64,000 nucleotides of DNA from Maribacter sp. (lineage in GTDB: Bacteria; Bacteroidota; Bacteroidia; Flavobacteriales; Flavobacteriaceae). How positions within the stretch are numbered: the stretch's first letter is position 1; the number at the start of each line of letters is the position of its first letter. A program made the position numbers and the translations under genes. This document shows positions 49,660 to 58,678 of this stretch, one piece after another. The stretch is from assembly GCF_016744255.1 (NCBI RefSeq), contig NZ_JADGES010000002.1, positions 54,047 to 118,046 of the forward strand. Direction: 5' to 3'. The notes beneath the pieces are model-generated. The model was given only the letters and a program-made list of their open reading frames with translations, was not told the origin of the DNA and did no database searches.

Positions 49660-50315
49660 TATTCTATAATTCTTAAATATAAGTTAGATGCTATTTGATC
49701 CGATATATGAATATCTATATCTCTAATTTTTATATGTAAAGAGCCATCAAACTCTTCTTTATCAACAATCAATATTGTATCCCCCAAAGCAATGTTATTT
49801 TTGTCTAGAAATTTTAAAAACGGAGGTGAAGAGTCTTTTACTCCAACACAAATACCTTCTTTTCCTATAGGTACTTCATTTAACAATCTCTTAATCGACT
49901 TTTTAAATTCTCCATTTTTAGAAGGTATTGGATCCCCATGCGGGTCAATTTGCGGGTATCCCAAATGTTTATCTAGCATATCTACAAGCTTCTCACTTTT
50001 TATATGCTCTAATTGCTCTGCTACTTCATGCACCTCATCCCAAGAAAATTCTAATTTCTCTACCAAAAACACCTCCCACAATCTATGTTTTCTTACTATA
50101 GACAAGGCTATCTTTAAACCATATTCCGAAAGAGTTACTCCTTGGTATTTTTTATAATTCACAAGACCTTTTTCCGACAATTTCTTAATCATATCGGTAA
50201 CCGAAGATGGTTTTGTTTCCATCCTCGCTGCAATAGAATTTGTAGAAACACTACCCGATTCTCCCTTTCCTAAATGGTATATTATTTTAATATAGTCTTC
50301 CTCTGAAAGCGTCAT
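49659..50315 (-). CDS. DtxR/MntR family metal-dependent regulator
   Basis: EDYIKIIYHLGKGESGSVSTNSIAARMETKPSSVTDMIKKLSEKGLVNYKKYQGVTLSEYG; C-terminal FeoA/SH3-like domain. Confidence 0.92.
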   Translation of the reverse strand: MTLSEEDYIKIIYHLGKGESGSVSTNSIAARMETKPSSVTDMIKKLSEKGLVNYKKYQGVTLSEYGLKIALSIVRKHRLWEVFLVEKLEFSWDEVHEVAEQLEHIKSEKLVDMLDKHLGYPQIDPHGDPIPSKNGEFKKSIKRLLNEVPIGKEGICVGVKDSSPPFLKFLDKNNIALGDTILIVDKEEFDGSLHIKIRDIDIHISDQIASNLYLRIIE

Positions 50316-50360
50316 TAAATTTTCATTTAAAACAAAAATACATTTTTATTATTAAAAACA

Positions 50361-50384
50361 AATATTTAGTTTTGTCTAAATTTT
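50361..50384. promoter_or_regulatory. Candidate DtxR/MntR operator in mntR/TonB-receptor divergent region
   Basis: aatatttag-ttttgt-ctaaatttt inverted repeat (8/9 arm match). Confidence 0.5.
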
Positions 50385-50407
50385 AATTTTTGCAAACATA
50401 AATATTT

Positions 50408-52696
50408 ATGAATCATATCCTCAAATCGTTCCTTATTAGCATTGTATTTCTATACAGTTGCCAAATTTTAAATGCTCAAGAATCGCAAATAAAAGGAATT
50501 GTATCCGAAAACAATACCCCAGTAGCCTTTGCTAATATTCTTTTAAAGGGCACTTTAAAAGGCACTGCAAGTGATGAAAATGGTAATTTTACTATAAAAA
50601 ACATTACCCCAGGAAGCTATACTTTATACGTATCCGTACTAGGCTACTTGCCCTATTTTCAAAAAATAGCAATTAAAGAAAATGAAAATAAAACCTTTTC
50701 CATTGAACTAAAAGCTTCTTCTGAGCAACTAGAGGAAACCGTTGTAACAGGAACCCTAAAACCCGTTAAAAGATTAGAGAGCCCTGTACCCGTGGAAGTT
50801 TATAGCCCTACATTTTTAAAAAAGAACCCAACTGCAAGCATTTTTGAGGCTTTGCAAAACGTAAATGGCGTTCGTCCACAAATAAATTGCAATGTCTGTA
50901 ATACTGGAGACATACATATTAATGGTTTAGAAGGCCCATATACTTTAGTTTTAATTGATGGAATGCCTATTGTTAGTGGACTAGGAACGGTTTATGGTCT
51001 TTCTGGAATACCAAATTCCCTTATTGAACAAATTGAAATTGTAAAAGGACCAGCTTCTAGTTTATATGGAAGTGAAGCCGTTGGTGGTTTAATAAATATT
51101 ATTACAAAACGTACCGAAGATGCACCTATATTTTTTGCAGATGCTTTCGCCACAGGTTGGGGAGAATATAATCTAGATATAGGAACAAAAATAAAAGCAG
51201 GTAAGAAAGCTGATGCCTTATTAGGGGTTAACTATTTTAACTATGATAATCCTATAGATAATAATAACGATAATTTCACCGACTTAACCTTACAAGAACG
51301 TATTTCTGTATTTCAAAAATGGAATTTTAAACGGAAAGAAAATAAAATTTTATCACTAGCAGGGCGTTTTTTTCTTGAAAATCGTTGGGGCGGTGAAATG
51401 CAATGGACACCAGAGTTTAGAGGTGGAACAGATATTTATGGAGAAAGTATCGAAACAACTAGATGGGAAATACTAGGTAAATACCAACTCCCAATAGAAG
51501 AAAAAGTTCTTTTTTCATTTTCTTATAATGACCATCATCAAGATTCTTTTTATGGAGACATTCCTTATTTAGCAGATCAAAGAATTGGCTTTGCACAACT
51601 TACTTGGGATAAGCCAATAGGGAAACACGATTTACTTTTTGGAACTTCGCTACGTTATAATTATTACGATGATAACACTTCAGCAACAGCAAATAACGCA
51701 GAAAATAATCCTGATGAAATAATTATTCCAAGTTTATTTGTACAAGATGAAATTAAGTTCAATAAAAAACATTCTTTACTATTAGGTGCTAGGTATGATT
51801 ATGATGAAAGACATGGCTCCATTTTTACCCCCAGAACTGCTTATAAATGGAAAGTTTCCAACAATGGAATTCTACGATTAAACGCTGGTACTGGATTTAG
51901 AGTGGTGAATTTATTTACAGAAGAACATGCTTCTTTAACAGGGTCTAGAGAAGTTATAGTTGCCAATGAACTAAAACCTGAGAAATCCGTAAACGCTAAT
52001 TTAAACTACCTTCAAAAATTCTATAGTGACAATGGAACTTTTGCAAGTTTAGATGCTTCTCTTTTTTACACCCATTTTAACAATATTATCTTACCAGACT
52101 ACGACACCAATCCTAACCAAATAATATACGACAACCTAGACGGAAAATCGGTTTCTAAAGGGATAAGTGCCAACGTAGATATTGTTTTCCCTAACCATCT
52201 AAAACTTCTTTTGGGAGCCACATTTATGAATGTTAGCAATACCAGAAATGGCGTAACAGAAAGACAAATATTAACCGAAAGTTATTCTGGTACTTGGGGT
52301 ATTTCTTATGAAATAAAACCTATCAAATTAAATATAGACTATACAGGTAATATATACGGTCCAATGCGTTTACCCATATTAGGAGAACTAGACCCTAGAA
52401 GTGAGTATTCCCCTGTTTGGAGTATACAAAATATTCAATTCACCTTTAAAGGGTTACCAAAAATGGAAATCTATAGTGGCATTAAAAATCTTTTAAACTG
52501 GACTCCAAACCGTGGTAATCCTTTTATAATAGCACGATCCAATGACCCCTTTGATAAAGACGTAACGTTTAATACCAATGGTGATGCTATCCCAACGGCT
52601 AACAACCCTTATGGCTTAACTTTTGACCCAGCTTATGTATATGGGCCAAATCAAGGTATTAGAGGTTTCTTAGGAGTTCGGTACATCTTAAACTAA
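50408..52696 (+). CDS. TonB-dependent receptor with CarboxypepD_reg-like N-terminus
   Basis: Plug domain NCNVCNTGDIHINGLEGPYTLVLIDGMPIVSG, EIVKGPASSLYGSEAVGGLINIITKR; terminal barrel. Confidence 0.92.
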   Translation: MNHILKSFLISIVFLYSCQILNAQESQIKGIVSENNTPVAFANILLKGTLKGTASDENGNFTIKNITPGSYTLYVSVLGYLPYFQKIAIKENENKTFSIELKASSEQLEETVVTGTLKPVKRLESPVPVEVYSPTFLKKNPTASIFEALQNVNGVRPQINCNVCNTGDIHINGLEGPYTLVLIDGMPIVSGLGTVYGLSGIPNSLIEQIEIVKGPASSLYGSEAVGGLINIITKRTEDAPIFFADAFATGWGEYNLDIGTKIKAGKKADALLGVNYFNYDNPIDNNNDNFTDLTLQERISVFQKWNFKRKENKILSLAGRFFLENRWGGEMQWTPEFRGGTDIYGESIETTRWEILGKYQLPIEEKVLFSFSYNDHHQDSFYGDIPYLADQRIGFAQLTWDKPIGKHDLLFGTSLRYNYYDDNTSATANNAENNPDEIIIPSLFVQDEIKFNKKHSLLLGARYDYDERHGSIFTPRTAYKWKVSNNGILRLNAGTGFRVVNLFTEEHASLTGSREVIVANELKPEKSVNANLNYLQKFYSDNGTFASLDASLFYTHFNNIILPDYDTNPNQIIYDNLDGKSVSKGISANVDIVFPNHLKLLLGATFMNVSNTRNGVTERQILTESYSGTWGISYEIKPIKLNIDYTGNIYGPMRLPILGELDPRSEYSPVWSIQNIQFTFKGLPKMEIYSGIKNLLNWTPNRGNPFIIARSNDPFDKDVTFNTNGDAIPTANNPYGLTFDPAYVYGPNQGIRGFLGVRYILN

Positions 52697-52732
52697 GAAC
52701 TATATAATAACGCCTGAGCTAAGTATAGTGGG

Positions 52733-52762
52733 GAAGTAAGGAAACTTTTCGTTTCCGACTTC
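52733..52762. repeat. Stem-loop downstream of TonB receptor
   Basis: gaagt-aa-ggaaac-ttttc-gtttcc-g-acttc; T-rich tract follows ~20 nt later. Confidence 0.5.
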
Positions 52763-52972
52763 GCACTAAGCCGAAGCTTATTGTTTTGCTTTTTCTTTTT
52801 TGTTCCAAAGCTAAATACAATAGATTCGGCGACCTTATAAAATTACGCAAAACTTGGGATTTAGTACCAATCACCGTATTAATTTTAGTTCTGTTGACAG
52901 TAGTATTTGTCACGTCAAGTTGCTTTCAAATAATTCCAATTTGATAATATTCATAATTCTAAAGTTTCTTAA

Positions 52973-53321
52973 TCAGGACTTTTTTAATAATGATTCTGGA
53001 TTGATAATGAAATATAATCCGACTAAAATTACGGAATAATATAGCCAATTATAGTTTTCCAAAATCATTGAGCCAATCAAGATTAAAATATTGGCAATTT
53101 GTCCAATAATATAAAAACTCTTTTTTTGATGAGATTAAGTATGATATTACATTGACTAAGCTAAATCCAATTATACTACTAGATATGAAAACAATTATGC
53201 CAGTTCTATCGCCACTCAAATCGCCTTTAACTATAGAACCAATTATATTTGCAATTGTTTGGATAATAGCAAAAACTAGTGGTGCAGAAGTCATTGAAGC
53301 CACTACATTCTTTAAAAACAA
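52973..53321 (-). pseudogene. Frameshifted small membrane protein gene
   Basis: Frame 1 MFLKNVVASMTSAPLVFAIIQTIANIIG...NVISYLISSKK; removing one base from A7 run (53121-53127) continues SFYIIGQIANILILIGSMILENYNWLYYSVILVGLYFIINPESLLKKS*. Confidence 0.6.
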
Positions 53322-53334
53322 TAACGGGAAAAAA

Positions 53335-54309
53335 TTAAACTTCTCTTTGCATTAAGCCTTCTCCAAATTCTCTAAGAACTTTTTTATTTTCCGTAGGAAT
53401 ATTGAGCTCTTCTAGAACTTTAAATGCCTTTTGTGTATACTCCGATATTGCCGATTTAGCATCTGTAACAGCACCTGTATCCATAAACACTTCTTTTACC
53501 GTGTCTATTTTGTGGGTAACATCATTAGGTTGTATAGAATATAAATCTGTTAACTCTCTTACTTGCGATTTTGTACCCAATTCTAAAGCCCTTAAATACA
53601 AGTATGTTTTTTTGTTTTCTATAATATCTCCTCCTACTTGTTTCCCAAAAGTTTCTGGATTACCAAAGGCATCTAAATAATCATCTTGCAATTGAAAAGC
53701 GATACCAAGATTTCTACCGAAATCATAAATTCTATTCTGGTCTTCTTGCGAAGCTTTAGCAATTATACCCCCCATTTTCATGGCTGCACCAACTAAAACT
53801 GCAGTTTTATAATCAATCATTTTTAAGTACTCTGGAATAGTAACATCGTCTCTGGTTTCAAAATCCATATCGTACTGTTGACCCTCACAAACTTCTATGG
53901 CTGTCTTAGTAAATAATTGTGCTAACGCCCTAAACGTTTCACTCTCATAATTTTCAAAAAGCTGATATGCATTTATAAGCATTGCATCTCCAGAAAGTAT
54001 TCCCGTATTTATGTTCCATTTTTCATGAACAGAAGGCATTCCTCTACGTAAAGGAGCATCGTCCATAATATCATCATGCACCAAAGAGAAATTATGAAAA
54101 ACTTCAATGGCTAATGCTGCATCCAAAGCTTTGGTAAAATCTGTATTAAAAATTTCGGCAGTCATCAGAGTTAGAACAGGTCTTAACCGCTTTCCTCCCA
54201 ACTCTAAAATATAAGTAATGGGGTCATAGAGATTTTTAGGCTCTTTGGTAAAAATTTTCTCTTCTAAATACGTAACAAAATGAGTGCGGAAATAATCTAC
54301 AGAATGCAT
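53335..54309 (-). CDS. Polyprenyl (geranylgeranyl/farnesyl-type) diphosphate synthase
   Basis: GGKRLRPVLTLM, LVHDDIMDDAPLRRG, LQDDYLD. Confidence 0.92.
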   Translation of the reverse strand: MHSVDYFRTHFVTYLEEKIFTKEPKNLYDPITYILELGGKRLRPVLTLMTAEIFNTDFTKALDAALAIEVFHNFSLVHDDIMDDAPLRRGMPSVHEKWNINTGILSGDAMLINAYQLFENYESETFRALAQLFTKTAIEVCEGQQYDMDFETRDDVTIPEYLKMIDYKTAVLVGAAMKMGGIIAKASQEDQNRIYDFGRNLGIAFQLQDDYLDAFGNPETFGKQVGGDIIENKKTYLYLRALELGTKSQVRELTDLYSIQPNDVTHKIDTVKEVFMDTGAVTDAKSAISEYTQKAFKVLEELNIPTENKKVLREFGEGLMQREV

Positions 54310-54476
54310 GTTTGCAATTTTTTTTCAAAAATACATCCATTTTACCAAATGACCTCCAAACAAATTCATAGGACTTAAAAAGAATGAAATTTTCTAAAAA
54401 AATTAAAAAAAATGCAATAGTTTTAAAAAACCTCGTCTTTATAGTTGCATGCTGGTTGTTAAACCAAAAAGATACA

Positions 54477-55022
54477 ATGCCCGATACAGATAATGACAAA
54501 AGGCTTAAGCTATTTTTTTATAACGAATATCCTTCGTTAAAAGCCTATGTACATTCTAAAATTAAAGATACAGCAGACAGAGGTGCAGAAGATATTATAC
54601 AAGAAGTTGCTCTAAAAATCTTCTCAAGATCCAAAAATGCCTCTCCCATTACCAATGTTACTGGCTTTGTATATAATGCGGTGAAAAATAAAATTATAGA
54701 TACGTTACGAACCAAAAAAAACAATTTGTCATTTGAAGAAAAAACAGAATTAAAACTTCTAGAATTCTCTGAACTCATTTATGAAAATTCAACTGAAATA
54801 TATTCTGACAAAATGAAATTAGAGTTAAAAAAGGCAATTAGCGACCTAAAACCAGAGTATCAAAGTATAATTATAGCTATAGATTTTGAAGGCTATAGTT
54901 ATAAAGAAATTGCGTGGGATACAGGAATACCAGAAGGCACTCTTATGTCTAGAAGACATAGAGCACTATCTATATTGGCAAAAAAATTAATGCAACAAAA
55001 ACGTACAGCACATTTAATATAA
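54477..55022 (+). CDS. Sigma-70 family (ECF-type) RNA polymerase sigma factor
   Basis: GAEDIIQEVALKIF (region 2), DFEGYSYKEIAWDTGIPEGTLMSRRHRALSIL (region 4); ATG at 54477 preferred. Confidence 0.85.
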   Translation: MPDTDNDKRLKLFFYNEYPSLKAYVHSKIKDTADRGAEDIIQEVALKIFSRSKNASPITNVTGFVYNAVKNKIIDTLRTKKNNLSFEEKTELKLLEFSELIYENSTEIYSDKMKLELKKAISDLKPEYQSIIIAIDFEGYSYKEIAWDTGIPEGTLMSRRHRALSILAKKLMQQKRTAHLI

Positions 55023-55028
55023 AAAATT

Positions 55029-55424
55029 ATGGAACAATACATTAAACATAAAATTAGAAGTAAAAATATTGGAACCATTGTAGGCTGGGTACTATTTGGT
55101 ATTATAGCAGCAATAGCTTTTGCTCTCCTTCTTGGTTTTGGAGTTATGTGGTTATGGAATTGGCTTATGCCAGAAATATTTGGCTTAACTACCATAGGGT
55201 ATTGGCAAGCTATTGGCCTTTTTGCTTTAGCAAAAATACTATTTGGATGCATTGGTGGAAATAGCTCTAGCAAAAAGAAAGAAAAAGAAAAGTCATTTTC
55301 CAACAAAAATGAAAAAGAATGCGGAGATTTTTCCAAATGGAAGCAATATGACCAATTCTGGAAAAAAGAAGGAGAAAATGCCTTTAACTCCTTTATTAAT
55401 CGAACTCCTGAAGAAGAAGAATAA
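55029..55424 (+). CDS. Small membrane protein adjacent to sigma factor
   Basis: Two TM segments, charged C-terminus; 6 nt downstream of sigma gene. Confidence 0.55.
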   Translation: MEQYIKHKIRSKNIGTIVGWVLFGIIAAIAFALLLGFGVMWLWNWLMPEIFGLTTIGYWQAIGLFALAKILFGCIGGNSSSKKKEKEKSFSNKNEKECGDFSKWKQYDQFWKKEGENAFNSFINRTPEEEE

Positions 55425-55476
55425 AAACTGGATACCAAACGCAAATCCTAATAATGTTAAATAAATACAAAACTTT

Positions 55477-55504
55477 GGAAACTTTTAATGTTTTTAAAGT
55501 TTCC
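55477..55504. promoter_or_regulatory. Candidate TetR operator
   Basis: GGAAACTTT-N10-AAAGTTTCC perfect 9-bp arms just upstream of the TetR gene. Confidence 0.5.
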
Positions 55505-55527
55505 GTGTGCTATCTTCACAGTCTCTT

Positions 55528-56133
55528 ATGAAAGATTTAATATTAAAGAAAGCTACCGATATGTTTTTAAACCTAGGGTTTAAAAGTGTTACCATGGATG
55601 ATTTGGCCAATGAAATAGCTATTTCCAAAAAGACTATTTATTCCCATTTTAAGAATAAAAGTGAACTAGTCCAAGAAGTAACCATGGATATGTTTTGTAA
55701 TATATCTGAGGGTATTGATTCCATTTGTGCTTTAGAAAAGAACCCTATTGAAGAACTTTATGATATTAAAAAGTTTGTTCTACTACATTTAAAAGATGAA
55801 AAATCATCTCCACAGTACCAATTACAGAAATATTATCCTAAAATACACAACACCATTAGGCAAAAGCATTTTGAAGTAATGCAAGATTGCGTAGTTATAA
55901 ATATTAAAAGAGGAATAGACCTTGGTATTTATAGAGAAAACCTGAATATTGAATTTGTTTCCAGAATATACTTTTCTGGTATAACCAATATAAAAGACCA
56001 ACAACTTTTCCCTTTAGAGATATTTCCTATCCGAACCCTTATGGATGAATACCTGGAATACCATTTAAGAGGTATAGTAACGCCAAAAGGAAGAAAAATA
56101 TTAAACACAATCATCAATTCAAATCATAATTAA
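55528..56133 (+). CDS. TetR family regulator
   Basis: ILKKATDMFLNLGFKSVTMDDLANEIAISKKTIYSHFKNKSELV HTH. Confidence 0.92.
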   Translation: MKDLILKKATDMFLNLGFKSVTMDDLANEIAISKKTIYSHFKNKSELVQEVTMDMFCNISEGIDSICALEKNPIEELYDIKKFVLLHLKDEKSSPQYQLQKYYPKIHNTIRQKHFEVMQDCVVINIKRGIDLGIYRENLNIEFVSRIYFSGITNIKDQQLFPLEIFPIRTLMDEYLEYHLRGIVTPKGRKILNTIINSNHN

Positions 56134-57474
56134 ATGCGAACTAAATTATTACTATTACTAACCTTAGCTTATGTATCCGTAAGCTATTCCCAAGATAAAA
56201 CAAACAGTTTTACTTTGGATGAAGCTGTTTCTTTTGCTCTAAAAAATAACTATAGTGCAATTAACGCAGAAAGAGATATTATCGATGCCCAAAAACAAAA
56301 ATGGGAAACCATTGCTGGTGGCTTACCTCAAATTAGTGGAGCAATTAGCTACCAAAACCAATTAAAGCAGCCTGTATCTCTAATTCCAGGAGAATTTGCT
56401 GGTGGAGAAGCTGGCACTTTTATTCCCATAGTTTTTGGACAAGCACAAACTGCCTCTGCCACAGCAACCTTATCTCAACAAATTTTCGACGGCTCTTATA
56501 TTGTAGGTGTGCAAGCTTCCAAAGTATTTTTAAGCTACAGCGCTAACAACAAAGAAAAAACCCGATTAGAAGTTAGGAAGGCTGTTACCCAAGCCTATGG
56601 TAATGTACTCCTTGCAAACGAGAGTGTTTCTATTTTTGAAAAGAACAAAAATACTCTAGAAAAAAACCTCGAGGAAACCACTAAAATATATGAAAACGGA
56701 TTAGCCGATGAAGAAAGTGTGGAACAATTACAAATTACACTTTCATCCATAGACCATCAATTAAAAAATGCGGTTAGATTAAAAGACATTACTTTACAAA
56801 TGTTAAACCTAGTAATGGGGATTGCTATTGATGCTCCTACGAAACTAGAGGATAACCTAGATGCATTAACCCAAAAGCAAATTAAATTAGATTTACTAGA
56901 GTCTAACCTTACCATTGAAAATAATGTTGACTATAAACTAGCCACTAATTTAAATGAGCAACGTTTTTACGAGCATAAACTTGCTAAAAGTAAAGCATTA
57001 CCAACCTTAAATGCATTTGTTAACTATGGTACTACTGGCTATGCAGATGATTTTAACTTTCTGCAAAGCGACCAACAATGGTTCGACTCTTCTATTCTGG
57101 GTTTCGATTTAAACATTCCCATTTTCAGCTCCTTAAAAAGAAGCGCCAGTACCCAACGTGCTAAAATTGCTCTGGAGAAAGCAAAAACACAGTTAAAAGA
57201 AGCAGAACAACAAATACGCTTACAATTAGAAAATGCTAAAAGCGATTACATTTTAGCAATTGATCAATACCAAACAGCAAAAGATAATTTAGGCCTTGCG
57301 GAACGCATTGAAAAAAAGAATCAGATTAAGTATTTCGAAGGATTAGCAACTAGCTTTGAGCTTAGACAAGCCCAAACACAATTATATACTACCCAACAAG
57401 AGTATTTACAATCTATGATAGAAGTTATCAATAAGAAAACCGAATTAGAAATTATTCTTAATGCCGAATCCTAA
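56134..57474 (+). CDS. TolC family outer-membrane efflux protein
   Basis: FTLDEAVSFALKNNYSAINAERDIIDAQ; coiled-coil repeats. Confidence 0.9.
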   Translation: MRTKLLLLLTLAYVSVSYSQDKTNSFTLDEAVSFALKNNYSAINAERDIIDAQKQKWETIAGGLPQISGAISYQNQLKQPVSLIPGEFAGGEAGTFIPIVFGQAQTASATATLSQQIFDGSYIVGVQASKVFLSYSANNKEKTRLEVRKAVTQAYGNVLLANESVSIFEKNKNTLEKNLEETTKIYENGLADEESVEQLQITLSSIDHQLKNAVRLKDITLQMLNLVMGIAIDAPTKLEDNLDALTQKQIKLDLLESNLTIENNVDYKLATNLNEQRFYEHKLAKSKALPTLNAFVNYGTTGYADDFNFLQSDQQWFDSSILGFDLNIPIFSSLKRSASTQRAKIALEKAKTQLKEAEQQIRLQLENAKSDYILAIDQYQTAKDNLGLAERIEKKNQIKYFEGLATSFELRQAQTQLYTTQQEYLQSMIEVINKKTELEIILNAES

Positions 57475-57505
57475 TCAAAAAACATCAACATATAAATCAA
57501 TCCAA

Positions 57506-58669
57506 ATGAAAAGAATTATTTATCTAGCAGCTTTTGCTATATTATTGTCCGCTTGCGGTGGTAAGGAACAATCCGTTGAATCCGTAATAAGTACTAATAA
57601 TATTGCCAAAATAAAAGAGAAGAAAGCAGCAATAGAAAAAGAACAAGAAGTAGTAACTGCAAACTTGCAAATGCTTAAAGATGCATTGGCCGAGTTAGAC
57701 ACAGTAAAGAAAATTCCTTTAATATCTACATTCTTAGCGAAACAAGAAGTTTTTAACCACTATGTAGAACTCCAAGGTAATGTTACCACAAAGAACTTAC
57801 TTACCATAACTCCAGAAATGAGTGGAATTCTTAAAACCGTTACCGTTAAAGAAGGACAACGCGTAAGTAAAGGGCAGACCTTAGCTATACTAGATGATGG
57901 TGGAATAGGCCAAGAACTTGCTCAACTACAAATACAAGCAGATTTGGCTAAAACAACTTTTGAACGTCAAGAGCGCTTATGGGAACAAAAAATAGGTAGC
58001 GAAATGGACTTTTTACAAGCAAAATCTAACTACAATGCCCAATCCAAAGCCATTAATCAATTACAACAACAACTTGCTAAAACAGTAGTAAAAGCTCCTT
58101 TTTCTGGAGTCATTGATGATGTAATTACGGAACCTGGTAATGTAACGGCTGCTGGGCAAACGCCTCTTTTTTTATTAGTTAATTTAAACCGTATGTACAT
58201 TGAAACAGATGTACCCGAAAGTCATATATCTAACATTAAGAAAAACAAAGCTGTACTTGTAGATATTCCAGTTTTAAATAAAGAAATCTCCACTAAGGTT
58301 GCACAAGTTGGCAGTTATATTAACCCTGCAAACCGTACTTTTAAAATAGAAGTTAATGTTCCTAATCCAGACAAAACCATTAAGCCAAACCTAACAGCAA
58401 AGCTTAAAATTAATGACTATACCAGTGAAAATGCTGTTTTAATACCGCAAAGTATTATTTCTGAAAATGCCAAAGGACAACAGTATATTTATGTGCTTAA
58501 AAACAAAGAAAACAATCATGGTGAAGCAACTAGAGTAATTATTAAAACAGGCAAAACTCAAGATGATCTTATTGAAGTTTTAAGTGGAATAGAAGTTGGA
58601 GAAGAAATTATACAAGAAGGCGCCAGAACTGTAAAGAATGGCCAAACTGTTGAAGTAATTAATTCATAA
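57506..58669 (+). CDS. HlyD/AcrA-like RND periplasmic adaptor lipoprotein
   Basis: Lipobox LLSAC; VKEGQRVSKGQTLAILDDG; VKAPFSGVIDDVITEPGNV. Confidence 0.9.
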   Translation: MKRIIYLAAFAILLSACGGKEQSVESVISTNNIAKIKEKKAAIEKEQEVVTANLQMLKDALAELDTVKKIPLISTFLAKQEVFNHYVELQGNVTTKNLLTITPEMSGILKTVTVKEGQRVSKGQTLAILDDGGIGQELAQLQIQADLAKTTFERQERLWEQKIGSEMDFLQAKSNYNAQSKAINQLQQQLAKTVVKAPFSGVIDDVITEPGNVTAAGQTPLFLLVNLNRMYIETDVPESHISNIKKNKAVLVDIPVLNKEISTKVAQVGSYINPANRTFKIEVNVPNPDKTIKPNLTAKLKINDYTSENAVLIPQSIISENAKGQQYIYVLKNKENNHGEATRVIIKTGKTQDDLIEVLSGIEVGEEIIQEGARTVKNGQTVEVINS

Positions 58670-58678
58670 AAAAAACTC

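Noticed and set aside
54236-54499. 87-aa minus-strand ORF overlapping start of polyprenyl synthase and sigma gene region
   Set aside because: Overlaps a conserved CDS start in another frame and shows no domain signal.
54899-55444. 181-aa minus-strand ORF opposite sigma factor and small membrane protein
   Set aside because: Antisense to two coherent co-directional genes; no recognisable domain.
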